Source: Picochlorum sp. 'celeri'
Taxonomy: Eukaryota; Chlorophyta; Trebouxiophyceae
DNA: 64,000 bases
NCBI GenBank assembly: GCA_010909725.1
Contig: JAACMV010000001.1
Coordinates: forward strand, 289,653 to 353,652
Direction of reading: 5' to 3'
The notes under the pieces were generated by a model. The model worked only from the letters and a program-made list of their open reading frames with translations. It made no database searches and had not been told where the DNA came from. Below, piece by piece: positions 50,077 to 61,067 of this stretch (position 1 is the stretch's first letter; every line of letters begins with the position of its first letter). Made by a program: the position numbers and the translations under genes.

Positions 50077-51827
50077 ATGGCGACGCCGAATAGGTTGACA
50101 GTGTTGGTGGATGAGCGACAGTCGGAGGGTGATCCAACTCCACAGCAACTAGGCAGCGTTGGGCGACGGGATGGAGGCCTGAGTCATAGAACCCCAGATA
50201 CGATGATGAGATCTGTTTTTAATTTGGCAAAAAGTCCATTTGGAGGATCTGCGGCGGGGTCGACGACAAAATCGGCCTTGAGGACGCCAGGGCGTTCGCC
50301 TCAACGGTTGCCGAGGGTTGGAAGTGCCATGTTGGATTCCCAGGGTTCGCTCGGGAACCCTCCGTCGATGACTCCGGGGAGAAGAAATCATAGTGGCGGG
50401 CACGGCTGGAGGAGTGGTGGGAAATCGATGAGGACGCCTTTTGTGCTGCTGCTGTTCCTGGTGTCTCTTGTTCTTGGGGGTTCAGGGGTGATGTCGTCTC
50501 TCTGGAATACCAAATGGAAGGCAAGTGATGATAATGATAGTGGAAATGTATACGATGATGTATCTGGAGGAGAAGGAGATGATATGCTGGGTGATTACCA
50601 TAGAATGCTTGCATTGCTGCCATCGTGGAATGAGAAGAGGGCATGCACACCATACACAGAAGATGAGACATCTAATGGTGTCACAGATTACTTTCCTGAT
50701 TTGATAGAAATTCATGCATGGAAATCGAGGAAGGAGATTGAGGGGAATAGTATTAGTCTGGTGACGCAGATGTCGACGGAGAGGATACCAAATCTGGAAG
50801 ACCAGTGCCTGTCGTGGCCCGATAGAATTGTGGCTACCATTTACGTTCCTATGACTGCAAATACGTCTGGAGGACTTCCTTTGCTTCCTGGATATTCTCG
50901 TACGACCCTTGATGATATGATTCGTGGGATTGACTCGTTTCACAAGTATATGGAGACAATTGGTGTCTGTGCATTAGACGTGATTTTCTTGGGACAATTC
51001 ATAAAAAAGCCTGACTTTCCTGGGGCGTACCCAGTGAATGCCTTGCGCAATAAAGCTTTGTCATTTGTTCGAACGGAACTTTCTATCCATGTCAATTCTG
51101 ATTTTTTGGTGACTCCCTTGTTGGACAGTCCAGGTCTTGGGTACAGGGATGAGCAGACATATGAAGGCTTATTGTCAGCAGCAAAGAAGAAGACTGCTTT
51201 CATTCTACCATCATTGGAACTGTCAAATATTGGGCAAGATTTGAAAATTGTCCGCAATGTAGCCAGATCATACGCACTATGTAGGTTTGATGTCTTTGTT
51301 ATGTATCTTGTTTGATTGTTGTTGTTTTCATAGACAAAATATCATGCGTGGTTTGTATATCTATTGCAGCTGGGAAAAGCTTTGTCAAAGAAGCCATTCA
51401 GAAGAAGCTTTTAGGTCATTATATTTCGCCGGATGATCATGAAGATGCCTTCCGAGTAGACTTGAAGAAATGGGTACGGACGGAGGATCATTCACTGATC
51501 AAGGAGGGCCCTCCTGTCAGTTCCATGTCAGAGCCATGCATACTGCTTGCGACCGAGATGACGCCGTGGTTTGATGAGAGATTTGTCGACAATGGATGCG
51601 GAGCTAATGTGTGGCTCAAATATCTGGAAAAGAACAAGTTTAGATTTAGAACGCATGCGACAGGCTTCAGTATGCATCTGTCTCATTTGCGGCCGTTACC
51701 AAAGTCACGGTATTTGAGCCACCGCAGGGAATTTAGACTCGAAGTCATGAGCTTCTTAAACAGTACTCTTAGCAAAAATATAGATGCTGGAAAATTCCAG
51801 CCAATAACAAGACATTGTCAGCAGTAA
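50077..51827 (+). CDS. GT49/LARGE-like glycosyltransferase paralogue with altered DxD
   Basis: Two exons, 50077-51280 and 51370-51827, with an 89-nt intron (GTAGGT...TTGCAG), giving 553 residues. A ~120-residue Ser/Arg/Pro-rich cytosolic head precedes one membrane helix (121-139). The lumenal part parallels the gene at 59790-61067: SLVTQMSTERIPNLEDQCLSW, YPVNALRNKALSFVRTE, AFILPSLELS, PWFDERFVDNG and MHLSHL. These are GT49 features. The family DxD, DVD in the other copy, reads N340-S341-D342 here. Activity may be changed or lost. Its stop lies 13 bp from the convergent YJU2B stop. Confidence 0.75.
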
Positions 51828-51840
51828 TACTGTAACTTCA

Positions 51841-52617
51841 TCACTTTCGTTGATATTTTCCCCCAAATATTCCCTCTGCCTTGATCGATTTTCGCTTTTT
51901 CTTCCAATTCGACTTGACGCTACCAAACTCTACCGCAGACGCCCTCAATCGATCCATCTTCGTCTCAGGCAACAATTGTATGTTCTTTGACAGCCCAAGG
52001 GCATCCCGCCTAGCTGTCCTCTGCTGCTCCTCTCTCCTCGCCTGACGCATCGTCCTCCTCAGAGACCTATTTCTATCAACATCGTCTTTATATCTATGAT
52101 AACTTTGCTCCTTCAGGTCCATAATCTGTGTCAGACCATCCTCTGCAGCCCTCTTATCAATTTCTGCCACCTCCAACCTCCCAATAGCATCCTTCGGCCG
52201 ATCCTCCGCTTTGGGATCCACAACCACCGCATCTTCCCCAGAATACTCGACCTTCTTTTTAGCCCCCCTGACAATCACATACTCTGCATTCTTTGGGTCT
52301 GTGTGGACCTCAATCACCTCCTTGCAGCATGGTGCTTTCATACAAAAACTCCACACCGTCGTGCTATGGTACTTCCCAATCTTTTTCTTTTCAGCATTAA
52401 AACGAACACCCTTCCCAATCAAATGACCGCACCCAGCACACCACACAGGAAAAGGCATTTCGAATCTAATAATGAGAATCCCCTCCTTCTCCAACTTCCT
52501 CGCTCGGTTACCCAAAGCTCCATGTGAATTGTGATATTTATTTCGACTCTCTTTATTCGGATCCCAATCAGGAGGATTATAAAAGTTATCCGCCCGAGCC
52601 GCGGCAAGAGACGACAT
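51841..52617 (-). CDS. Spliceosome-associated CWC16 family protein (YJU2B/CCDC130-like)
   Basis: 258 residues, intronless. The N-terminus SSLAAARADNFYNPPDWDP is typical of CCDC130/YJU2B. It is followed by RARKLEKEGILIIRFEMPFPVWCAGCGHLIGKGVRFNAEKKKIGKYHSTTVWSF and CCKEVIEVHTDPKNAEYVIVRGAKKK. Four Cys (CAGC and CxxxxCC) can bind zinc. The C-terminal part is a charged helix. Relatives join the spliceosome around the first step of splicing. The frame ends close to the GT49-like gene in a convergent pair. Confidence 0.93.
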   Translation of the reverse strand: MSSLAAARADNFYNPPDWDPNKESRNKYHNSHGALGNRARKLEKEGILIIRFEMPFPVWCAGCGHLIGKGVRFNAEKKKIGKYHSTTVWSFCMKAPCCKEVIEVHTDPKNAEYVIVRGAKKKVEYSGEDAVVVDPKAEDRPKDAIGRLEVAEIDKRAAEDGLTQIMDLKEQSYHRYKDDVDRNRSLRRTMRQARREEQQRTARRDALGLSKNIQLLPETKMDRLRASAVEFGSVKSNWKKKRKSIKAEGIFGGKYQRK

Positions 52618-52870
52618 GGTCTCTTCTTCCTTTTACTCTTCCTTCTTCTTTATGACGTTCCGTATGTACTCACTCGCTTGGTTTCTCAACGTCAATAAAA
52701 AATACGTTATTACTTACTGTTTTATCTATCCATGAAAAAAAGAAAAACAAGAATACCCCATGTATATATATTCAATGTTTTATTCAAGGAAATTCCAAGG
52801 TGGACACATGATACGTCACCGAAACACCTCACACGCTCCCTCATTCTTAATCCAAAATACATAACAAACC

Positions 52871-53522
52871 ATGTCAACCCCATTTGTGGATCCAAAGACG
52901 ACATTGAAGGACGGAGAGGGCAAGGAGATCTCTGCTGCAAGTTTGTGGACAGACTCCCCTGCTCTTGTTGTTGTGCTCCGTCGCCCAGGATGCCGTACGT
53001 TGCATATACATGTATGACATGTCATTTATTAGGATATTATGACACCTTGATCCCCTATATGCAGTTCTTTGTCGCGACCAGGCGATCGTTTTGTGGAAGA
53101 GCAGAGAGACTATTGCAAACTATGCACAAGGCACAGACAAACAGCCCACAAGAATGGTATGCGTGCTTCACGAATGGAAGCAGAGAGAAGTTGATGCTTT
53201 CAAAGAGTTCTGGGGTGGAGAAATATACCATGACGAGACCAAGGCATTCTACAAGGCTGTTCATGGAGGACAGGTGAAGAAAGGTTCCTTGGCATCATTC
53301 TTGAATCCCTTCTCCAGAGCATGGAAGAACTACAGGGCTGTGAAGGCTCGTGGAGCCGTGTGTGATTCTAATCTCGAAGGAGATGGGCTTACTCTAGGAG
53401 GATTGGCGGTGTTGGACTCTCCAGCTGGAAATTCCGTCTACGTGTTCAAAGAAGAAACCTTTGGGGACCATGCCCCGATGGCATCGGTTATGAAGGCAGT
53501 GGCATCCCTCTATGGCAAATAA
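52871..53522 (+). CDS. Peroxiredoxin-like 2 (PRXL2/AAED1) family protein
   Basis: Two exons, 52871-52994 and 53065-53522, with a 70-nt intron (GTACGT...ATGCAG), giving 193 residues. The splice creates VVLRRPGCLLCRDQA, the family CxxC in a thioredoxin fold. It is followed by VCVLHEWKQREVDAFKEFWGGEIYHDETKAFYKAV, as in PRXL2 proteins. The end includes GGLAVLDSPAGNSVYVFKEETFGDHA. Relatives are thiol-disulphide or prostaglandin-related oxidoreductases; the substrate here is unknown. No targeting peptide is seen, so it is likely cytosolic. Confidence 0.85.
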
Positions 53523-53555
53523 ATTTAAATTTCCATTTAATGAATACGATTATGA

Positions 53556-54089
53556 ATGACGTTGATAGAACAAGGGATATTTGCCCTCTTCGTCGGGGCC
53601 CTGTTTGTCAAGCCTCACGAACTGCCCAGACTGGCAAGACAGGCCGGTAGAATTGCTGGACGAGCTGCGACCAAATTGCAGCGGATACGCCGTGAGATTA
53701 GTGAATATATAGATAAAAATGAAATGAATTCTGTTCATGAGGAATTACAGGATACTGTGGCGCAGTTGGATAAAATACGCAGGGACGTCAGGTCCATGTC
53801 GTCGCTCAAGGGAATGATTTTGCCAGAAAACGTGGGCTCCTCGTCTCGTGCTCGTGTGCCGCCACCTCCTTCTGTTCAAAAAGATATTGAGGGTAGCAAA
53901 CAAGAAGACACTCCATCATATACGATGATTCCAGTGTCGGCAGAGGATGTGAGGGCAGCATCTCGTGATCATGGTCATCATCGACTGCCTGAAACAGCAA
54001 GTGAGACTCTGATGGATGCTCTCCAAGAGGAACGAGTGGCACACGAGGCCAAGAAATTCTTTTCTTCTTCAGAAACAAAACAATCATGA
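53556..54089 (+). CDS. Mitochondrial TatB-like protein (plant type)
   Basis: 177 residues, intronless. The N-terminal membrane segment (MTLIEQGIFALFVGALFVKPHELPRLARQAGRIAGRA) has the TatA/B shape: hydrophobic helix, a Pro hinge, then an amphipathic helix. The stretch VHEELQDTVAQLDKIRRDVRS is close to that of plant mitochondrial TatB-like proteins and not to plastid Hcf106. The rest is a hydrophilic tail. In plants this partner of mitochondrial TatC is thought to export the folded Rieske protein. No cleavable presequence is seen, as in plants. An alternative ATG at 53552 is in another frame. Confidence 0.82.
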   Translation: MTLIEQGIFALFVGALFVKPHELPRLARQAGRIAGRAATKLQRIRREISEYIDKNEMNSVHEELQDTVAQLDKIRRDVRSMSSLKGMILPENVGSSSRARVPPPPSVQKDIEGSKQEDTPSYTMIPVSAEDVRAASRDHGHHRLPETASETLMDALQEERVAHEAKKFFSSSETKQS

Positions 54090-54129
54090 GTATCCTAATG
54101 CTATTATTACATACATAATAGAATAAATT

Positions 54130-54821
54130 CTAACGATACGATTTCTGGTATCTGGCACGGGCACCTGGACCACCAAACTTCTTTGGCTCGCAGCGACGTG
54201 GATCAGCCACAATGAGAGTTCTATCGTAGCTCAACAAGATGTTCTTGATTTCGTTCTTACTCTGCTCGTCAACGTATTTCTGGTAAAAGGCTACGAGTCC
54301 CTTGGCAATGGCCTGTCTGAGAGCATAGGACTGGGTCACACGACCACCTCCCTTCACACGAAGTCTAATATCAACATTGGAGAATCTCTGCTTTCCCAAC
54401 AAGAGAATTGGCTCCATAATCTTCCAGCGAAGAGTATCTGGCTGAATGACATCCAAAGGAGCTCCATTCAACCTGATTTCTCCCTTTCCGCGCTTCACGT
54501 AGGCAACAGCTACGGAGGTTTTCTGCACAGATGTATTAATTATATGAGAATTCGAATATAAGAATTGCACGTGTTGAAAAGGCATGGTATGCGCGAGTAC
54601 CCAAACGCCGCAACCATGTGGAGAGCATGGTAAAACGTACCTTGCGACCGAATGTTTGGACAGACTGCATTAATACATACAATATGTGTTAGTTAATACC
54701 ATCTAGACGTTCATCATAGAGAATATGGGTGTGGAAACGACACGACAGAGAGACTTTCTTTGTCTACGGCTCAGGCGGCGATTCCACGGACACCTATTTG
54801 TATTCTACATACCTCGACCAT
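54130..54821 (-). CDS. RPS16: 40S ribosomal protein uS9 (RPS16)
   Basis: Three exons: 54813-54821 (9 nt), 54641-54664 (24 nt) and 54130-54522, giving 141 residues. Introns are 148 and 118 nt (GTATGT and GTACGT donors). The joins give [23 protein letters not shown], a close match to the family start. The core has [36 protein letters not shown] and ends [24 protein letters not shown], whose tail contacts P-site tRNA. The two tiny first exons are certain only by conservation. Confidence 0.96.
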
Positions 54822-55065
54822 TGTGTCTTTAGATATAAATTATGAAATTTATGAGCGATGGTGGGAGTATGTTGCAAACACATGCTGCTCAGCGACAAGT
54901 CACGCTGCGGCGGGCATGGACATGGCTTCGGGATGGAATACCCTGATTAGGGTTTTTATATCAATATTCACGGCGACCCTATAGACGTCCCAGTTCTACA
55001 CCCACACATACACACCGATTCTTGCCTTTTAATGTGTATAATTTGTATGTGAGGTTTTTGAAGAC

Positions 55066-55395
55066 ATGGGGGTAGCAAAAAGTGAAGATCCGAGTGCGAC
55101 TAGTTCGACACCAACATCAGCCCTGTTGATGGCAGCTTCAAAGCACGTGGCTGTGCGCTGTTCCAAGGTGAATGCAGCGTATATTGAATGTAAAGATAGA
55201 AACAATGGTAATCCTAGTGCATGCGTGAAAGAAGGGGAAGCTGTGACCGAATGTGTTGTGGATCTCCTGAAGGATTTAAATGGGAAGTGTCCTGAAGAGC
55301 TGAAAACGTACTGTGAATGTATGGATTATTACAGTAACAGATTTTCCAAATGTAGGAAAGAACAAGCTGCTTTTGAAGAATGCGCTCCATTGTAG
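55066..55395 (+). CDS. NDUFA8: Mitochondrial complex I subunit NDUFA8-like (quadruple CX9C)
   Basis: 109 residues, single exon. Four CX9C motifs are visible: Cys32/42, 53/63, 75/85 and 96/106, the NDUFA8 pattern. LLMAASKHVAVRCSKVNAAYIECK and CMDYYSNRFSKCRKEQAAFEEC match the family. The disulphide-bonded helical hairpins are made in the intermembrane space through the Mia40 relay. It supports the membrane arm of complex I. It converges on the G6PDH gene with stops 32 bp apart. Confidence 0.9.
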   Translation: MGVAKSEDPSATSSTPTSALLMAASKHVAVRCSKVNAAYIECKDRNNGNPSACVKEGEAVTECVVDLLKDLNGKCPEELKTYCECMDYYSNRFSKCRKEQAAFEECAPL

Positions 55396-55427
55396 ATTTG
55401 TAAGATAAAAATTGTTTGTCTTGATCC

Positions 55428-57333
55428 TTACATGTCATCATCATCTGCCAAATCAGCCCAGCGAACCCTGTATTTCGCTGCCAAATAATGGGCTCCCAAT
55501 GGTCCTCTGGAGCCGTATGGATAGAATTCTGGCTGAATTTCTCGCCTTTCGATTTCCTGAAGGACTGGGGTGAATTTCTCCCATGCAACTTCCAATTCAT
55601 CTGCTCGGATGAAGAGGCGCCTGTCCCCATTGATGCAATCCAGAATTAATCGCTCGTATGCATCTGGGAGCTCCGCATCGTACCGTGATTTGTACATGAG
55701 ATCGAGCCGAGTTCTATCTATGCTGAGTCCTAGACCAGGGATTTTATTGTTGACTTTGAGAAAGATGCCTTCATCTGGTTGAATTCTAATCACGAGCTCG
55801 TTTGTAGTCCTATCAAGATCGATGCCGAGTTTATTACGGTACAAATTCCCCGGAACGTGCCGGAATTGGACTCGAATTTCTGCAACTCGAGAGTGAAGGG
55901 CTTTACCTGCTTTCAACAGAAATGGGATGCCATCCCAGCGAGGGTTGTCTATGAACACTGCACATGCAGCAAATGTGGGGGTAATGCTGCAGGGTGGAAC
56001 AGTATCATCATCCACATAGCCGGGATATGTTTTTCCATTAGAAACATGTCCCTTGTACTGGCCGAGCACAACATCGTCAATGCCCACAGTTTTCATGTTC
56101 TTCAGGACCTTGACCTTTTCATCGCGGATGTCCTCACTGTCCAGACTGGCAGGTTGCTCCATGGCAAAGAGTGCCATGATCTGCAGTAAATGATTTTGAA
56201 TCACATCCCTGATGATTCCATATTGATCAAAATATCCTCCTCTTCCTTCCGTGCCAAAATTCTCTGAGAATATGACTTGGACACTCCGGATGTAATCCCT
56301 GCTCCACAATGGTTCAAACACCAAATTGGCAAATCTCAACACGACAAGGTCTTCGATCAATTCTTTCCCCAAGTAATGGTCTATTCTATAGATTTGATCT
56401 TCTTCTAAATGTTCGTATAATTCCTTGGAAAGCTTTTTGAACGACTCGGTGTCCCTACCAAATGGTTTTTCCACAATCATACGAGTCCATCCTGAACTAG
56501 ATGATGCTGCCGTGGATGCATTCGCTGCAACTGTAGTAAATATATGTGGTGGAATTGAAAGGTAGAATATTCTGTTCGATTTGGTAAACCCAGTCTCATT
56601 CTCTGCCATTAATGCATTCAAGGATTTGAAGTCATCCACAGAGTCATATTGACCAGGCTGGTAGAAACAATTTGACAGAAAATGATCCACCTTTTCCTTG
56701 CTGCATACATAACTACTGTTTTAGATTCCAAATACATGGTGTCGAGAGGCATATATAAGAAACGTACGTGGCGCCATTTGTGGATACCAATGACTCAATC
56801 AAGGACCGAAACTCATCATGGGTCATTTTACTCCGAGCATATCCAAACACCTTGAACGACTGAGGCATCATCCCTTGCTCATACAATGCAAACAGGGCAG
56901 GAAGGATTTTCTTCTTTGCTAAATCACCGGATGCCCCGACCACACAGAAGGACAACGAGGAGGTCTCCCAATGCTCATCATTGAGTCCATACACCTCATT
57001 CATAGAAGAAGTAGCACTGGCCATCGCTCGAGTATCGCATCGTGCCACCCTCTGCCTCAAATCCACCAGAGAATACAATCTACTCTGCCTAGGAGTTCTT
57101 AGGGTTGGGATGGTACACGTTCCCGTGCTGCATGGCACTGTTCGCTGGCAGTCTCTTCGTTTCATTCTACGCAGAAAACACAGAATCGATCGATATGAGC
57201 CATTAAATACACACACTGTGACTTAAAATTCGCTTTACCTTTGGGGTGTGCTCTCCCAGACGGAGAGTTGAGGCGAACTGGTTCTACCCAATCCTGTAGA
57301 ACCCGTTGCCAGATTCCACTGAACTCTGTTCAT
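55428..57333 (-). CDS. G6PD: Glucose-6-phosphate 1-dehydrogenase, plastid-type
   Basis: Three exons, 57239-57333, 56768-57166 and 55428-56700, giving 588 residues. Introns are 72 and 67 nt. The first exon is inferred: its ATG at 57333 is joined by GTAAAG...GCGTAG to the second exon and extends a Ser/Thr/Arg leader that looks like a transit peptide. A shorter cytosolic start at Met 57024 is possible. NADP motif: [20 protein letters not shown]. Substrate site: [15 protein letters not shown]. Other blocks are [20 protein letters not shown] and FLLKAGKAL. It makes NADPH and starts the oxidative pentose phosphate pathway. Confidence 0.93.
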
Positions 57334-57376
57334 ACTGTCTCACGTCGATCTTAATAAATAAAATTTTTATAACATA

Positions 57377-58684
57377 TCATTCAGCACCCTCTGATGTGTA
57401 AGATTCCCAGGCATGCCTTTGTAGTGTCTCATCAAACTCTTCTAGGTCCTCTTCATCAAGACAGCCTTGAACTTCTTTCAATGTCAACGTCTTTGGAAGC
57501 CCTTGTTTCTCGAACAGAGATATAAGGTTTTCCTTTGCTGATGCATATAATCGGGCTACATGTTCATCAAACATTCTCTTGCAGGTGGCCTCGTCTAATA
57601 AAGGATGTGCACCTCTCTTCTGTGGGTCCTTTTGCAGCATGTCCTTTTCAGAGTCCCATGACGCCAATGGGTTCCGCACGACTTCAGCCAACAAAGCTTT
57701 GAAGTTATGCTGTGCATCTAGTCGACTTGATTCCGTTTGCCTGCGCTGCCCCTCTCTCATATCTTTGGCCATTCTGTGATGTGCAATATCCCTGGCTCTA
57801 TCAGCCTTCTCCAAGTGTCTCCGGTGCTCTCGAAACAAATCTCGCCCCTCCCACGTTTCCACTTCCCTAAATCGGTCATCCTTCGCAAGAGCAGGCGCAA
57901 TATCATCCCAGTAGATATCCGAGTGCACCACCTTCTCTTGCAACAACGCCATGAAGGAATCAATTGAAGATCTGGAAGACACAAAATCCCCACGCCGAGG
58001 TTTCTTCTCCACATGCGTCGTCTCCCCAGACCCTACTGTTGTTATATCCGCACCAATTTTCTTGCAATACGATTCAAATAATGGCCTTCTCTTGGACGGA
58101 TCAACCGCCTGAAACCGAGCATCATCCTGCATCATTTTGAGCTTTTGAGAATACAGAGAGAACCCATTCACACCAATCTCGCGCAAAAGCGTCTCATACG
58201 CTGCTTCTATTTCCTTTTCATCCTTCTTCTCTACGTCTTTTTCTTGTTCTTGATCAACTGCCACATCATTCTCCTCAACGATATCCTCTTGGTCAAATTC
58301 AACATCAAATTCTTCCTCCTCAACAACAGGAGCTGCAACCCCATCACCCCCACCTTTCGCCTTCACATCCTTCTTCTTCCCACCCTTATTCTCTCCACCA
58401 CCTTTTTCTTGACGCAGCATTTCCTCATACTCTGGAGCCAACACCGCACCGTGGGCTTTTGCCCGTTTCAGTGCCTGCAACTTGGCTGGATCAAGTAGCA
58501 CCTTTTTCTTCGCATCTCGAGCCTTTTCCGCCTCCTCTACTTCCTTTGGTTTTTCCCACACACTCTCTTGAGTCGTTGGTGAGTAGTAATAGACGTATCC
58601 CAGATTTGTCCGAACCTCCAGCCACGCTGTCCCAGCAATCGGCCTCGAGGCCACTGGCTGCATTGCAGGCATTCCCTGATCCAT
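57377..58684 (-). CDS. WW-FF domain splicing/transcription factor (PRPF40/TCERG1-like)
   Basis: 435 residues, intronless. A single WW domain lies at about 19-46 (AWLEVRTNLGYVYYYSPTTQESVWEKP). A Lys/Glu-rich linker follows. From ~165 there are FF-type helices: LLREIGVNGFSLYSQKLKMMQDDARFQAVDPSKRRPLFESYCKKI, then a DSFMALLQEKVVHSDIYWDDIAPALAKDDRF repeat, and an ALLAEVVRNPLASWDSEKDMLQKDPQ repeat. TCERG1 has three WW and six FF; Prp40 has two WW. This shorter protein with one WW could be either. It would link RNA polymerase II or U1 snRNP to the splicing machinery. Confidence 0.85.
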   Translation of the reverse strand: MDQGMPAMQPVASRPIAGTAWLEVRTNLGYVYYYSPTTQESVWEKPKEVEEAEKARDAKKKVLLDPAKLQALKRAKAHGAVLAPEYEEMLRQEKGGGENKGGKKKDVKAKGGGDGVAAPVVEEEEFDVEFDQEDIVEENDVAVDQEQEKDVEKKDEKEIEAAYETLLREIGVNGFSLYSQKLKMMQDDARFQAVDPSKRRPLFESYCKKIGADITTVGSGETTHVEKKPRRGDFVSSRSSIDSFMALLQEKVVHSDIYWDDIAPALAKDDRFREVETWEGRDLFREHRRHLEKADRARDIAHHRMAKDMREGQRRQTESSRLDAQHNFKALLAEVVRNPLASWDSEKDMLQKDPQKRGAHPLLDEATCKRMFDEHVARLYASAKENLISLFEKQGLPKTLTLKEVQGCLDEEDLEEFDETLQRHAWESYTSEGAE

Positions 58685-58931
58685 CCTCTACCTCATATAT
58701 ACAACTCAGAGACAAAAGGCGAAACCAGCATTCTCCAATCCATCCATTCAAGGAACCCAACGTTTTTCATTCCTGCTGTATGAATGCAGTCGACACCAGA
58801 GATCGATACCATCCAAGGATGCTTTTGACCGAACATTGATGTCGCATGTACCCTTGACATGCCTGTTCATATGTGATAGAGGCCCATCGATCCGATATAG
58901 TACGTAAAAGTCTTCAAAATAAATTAGTAAA

Positions 58932-59687
<756 letters not shown>

Positions 59688-59789
59688 TAGTAGCATACGA
59701 TACGACGTTGTGTTTAGACATTCCATGAATCTTTCCATGAATGTAAGTAAGAAACAATAATAAAACAGGTTGAAAAAACAAATCAAAAT

Positions 59790-61067
59790 CTACGATTCCT
59801 CTGATGTCCACTCTGAAATGTGGCGAATCTGAGGAATAATTGGCCCAATCACGTGATTCCTGCATGAATACATGGAGGCGGGGATATAATTATTCCCTTC
59901 TAATCCTTCTTTAACATCGCGATACAAGTCTGCAAGCTGGTCCCAGAGTCCTGTTGTATGGGTCACCTTCCATGTCCTTGCTCTTGGGTGAGGACTATGG
60001 ACAACAAATGCACCAGGGTGAACGACAAATTGAAGGCCCAGGTTGGATAAATGGAGAAGATGGACGACTTTGTTTTTTCTATACCCAACAAACCTCTCAT
60101 CCGTCCATGGGACAAACTTTCTCGCCACAAGGACGTAAGGCTCAAACCCTTCCTCGTAGCGGATCCGATATGGATGGGCTGCCGTGAGCCATTTCCTAAA
60201 GTCAGTAGCTCTGTGTCCTGCCTTGTATCTATCTGTATGGAATGGTTTAATGCGTCCATCCCAGAACATCATCGCAGCAGTGTCTTTACCCCCAAGAACT
60301 GCCTCGCGAGCAACCTCAACACCAATATCACCAGAGTCTCCTGTTTCAAACGCTGGCAACACAATAGCGGATCCACTATTCACTGCTTTGAGCAGAGAAT
60401 CATACTTTCCTGGCTGCTGCATCAGTTCAGAGAGTTCGGCCGCTGGCCAAAAGTCCACATCCAAGAGCAAAATAACATCAGTGCGTGCATTTGCAATAGC
60501 TCTGTTTCTCATGGCATTCACTGGATACAACGCGGACAGCCACACACTTTCCACCGTCTGACTCACAAGCTGCAAATCTAATTTACACAGGCTCTTCTGT
60601 TCGGTGACTCTATGGAATTCCTCAAACTTCTCTCTCACGTATTCCATGGGTGTCAGGTGAGGATCCTGATTGCTATTCAATTCAACCGTCACTGCCTTGC
60701 CATCAACCAATGCAATATACACCGCAGCGGAAATGACACCACTCCACACCGCACATTGGCCTTCAAGCATGTACAGGCGCTCAAACGACAACTGTGTCAC
60801 CAGAGACACATCAGTCTTTGATCGCTTCTTTCTCGAATCAATTTTATGTTCAATTTTCAACTGAGGGAGAGTATCCAATGCGCTAGTTCCTTTCTTTACC
60901 TTCTCAGGGCAAAAATACATATCATCCGTGTTCGATTCGTCCACATCTTGTCCAGACAGACGCCCTGGTGCGTGGCCAACTGGTTCAAAACCTCTCGGGG
61001 GCCTTTTACCCATACAGCACGCCGCCAAGAGCAGCACTAGCACGGACACCGCACTTTGATAACGCAT
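59790..61067 (-). CDS. GT49/LARGE-like glycosyltransferase
   Basis: 425 residues from the Met at 61067, which opens into a signal-anchor (SAVSVLVLLLAACCMG). The frame stays open to 61199. Family landmarks are SLVTQLSFERLYMLEGQCAVWSG, YPVNAMRNRAIANARTDVILLLDVDFWP with DxD at 203-205, AIVLPAFET, IRYEEGFEPYVLVARKFVPWTDERFVGY, and HLLHLSNLGLQFVVHPGAFVVHSPH. In animals GT49 proteins add glucuronic acid as part of matriglycan or LacNAc chains. The acceptor in algae is unknown. It is likely a Golgi enzyme, and is a paralogue of the gene at 50077-51827. Confidence 0.87.
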   Translation of the reverse strand: MRYQSAVSVLVLLLAACCMGKRPPRGFEPVGHAPGRLSGQDVDESNTDDMYFCPEKVKKGTSALDTLPQLKIEHKIDSRKKRSKTDVSLVTQLSFERLYMLEGQCAVWSGVISAAVYIALVDGKAVTVELNSNQDPHLTPMEYVREKFEEFHRVTEQKSLCKLDLQLVSQTVESVWLSALYPVNAMRNRAIANARTDVILLLDVDFWPAAELSELMQQPGKYDSLLKAVNSGSAIVLPAFETGDSGDIGVEVAREAVLGGKDTAAMMFWDGRIKPFHTDRYKAGHRATDFRKWLTAAHPYRIRYEEGFEPYVLVARKFVPWTDERFVGYRKNKVVHLLHLSNLGLQFVVHPGAFVVHSPHPRARTWKVTHTTGLWDQLADLYRDVKEGLEGNNYIPASMYSCRNHVIGPIIPQIRHISEWTSEES

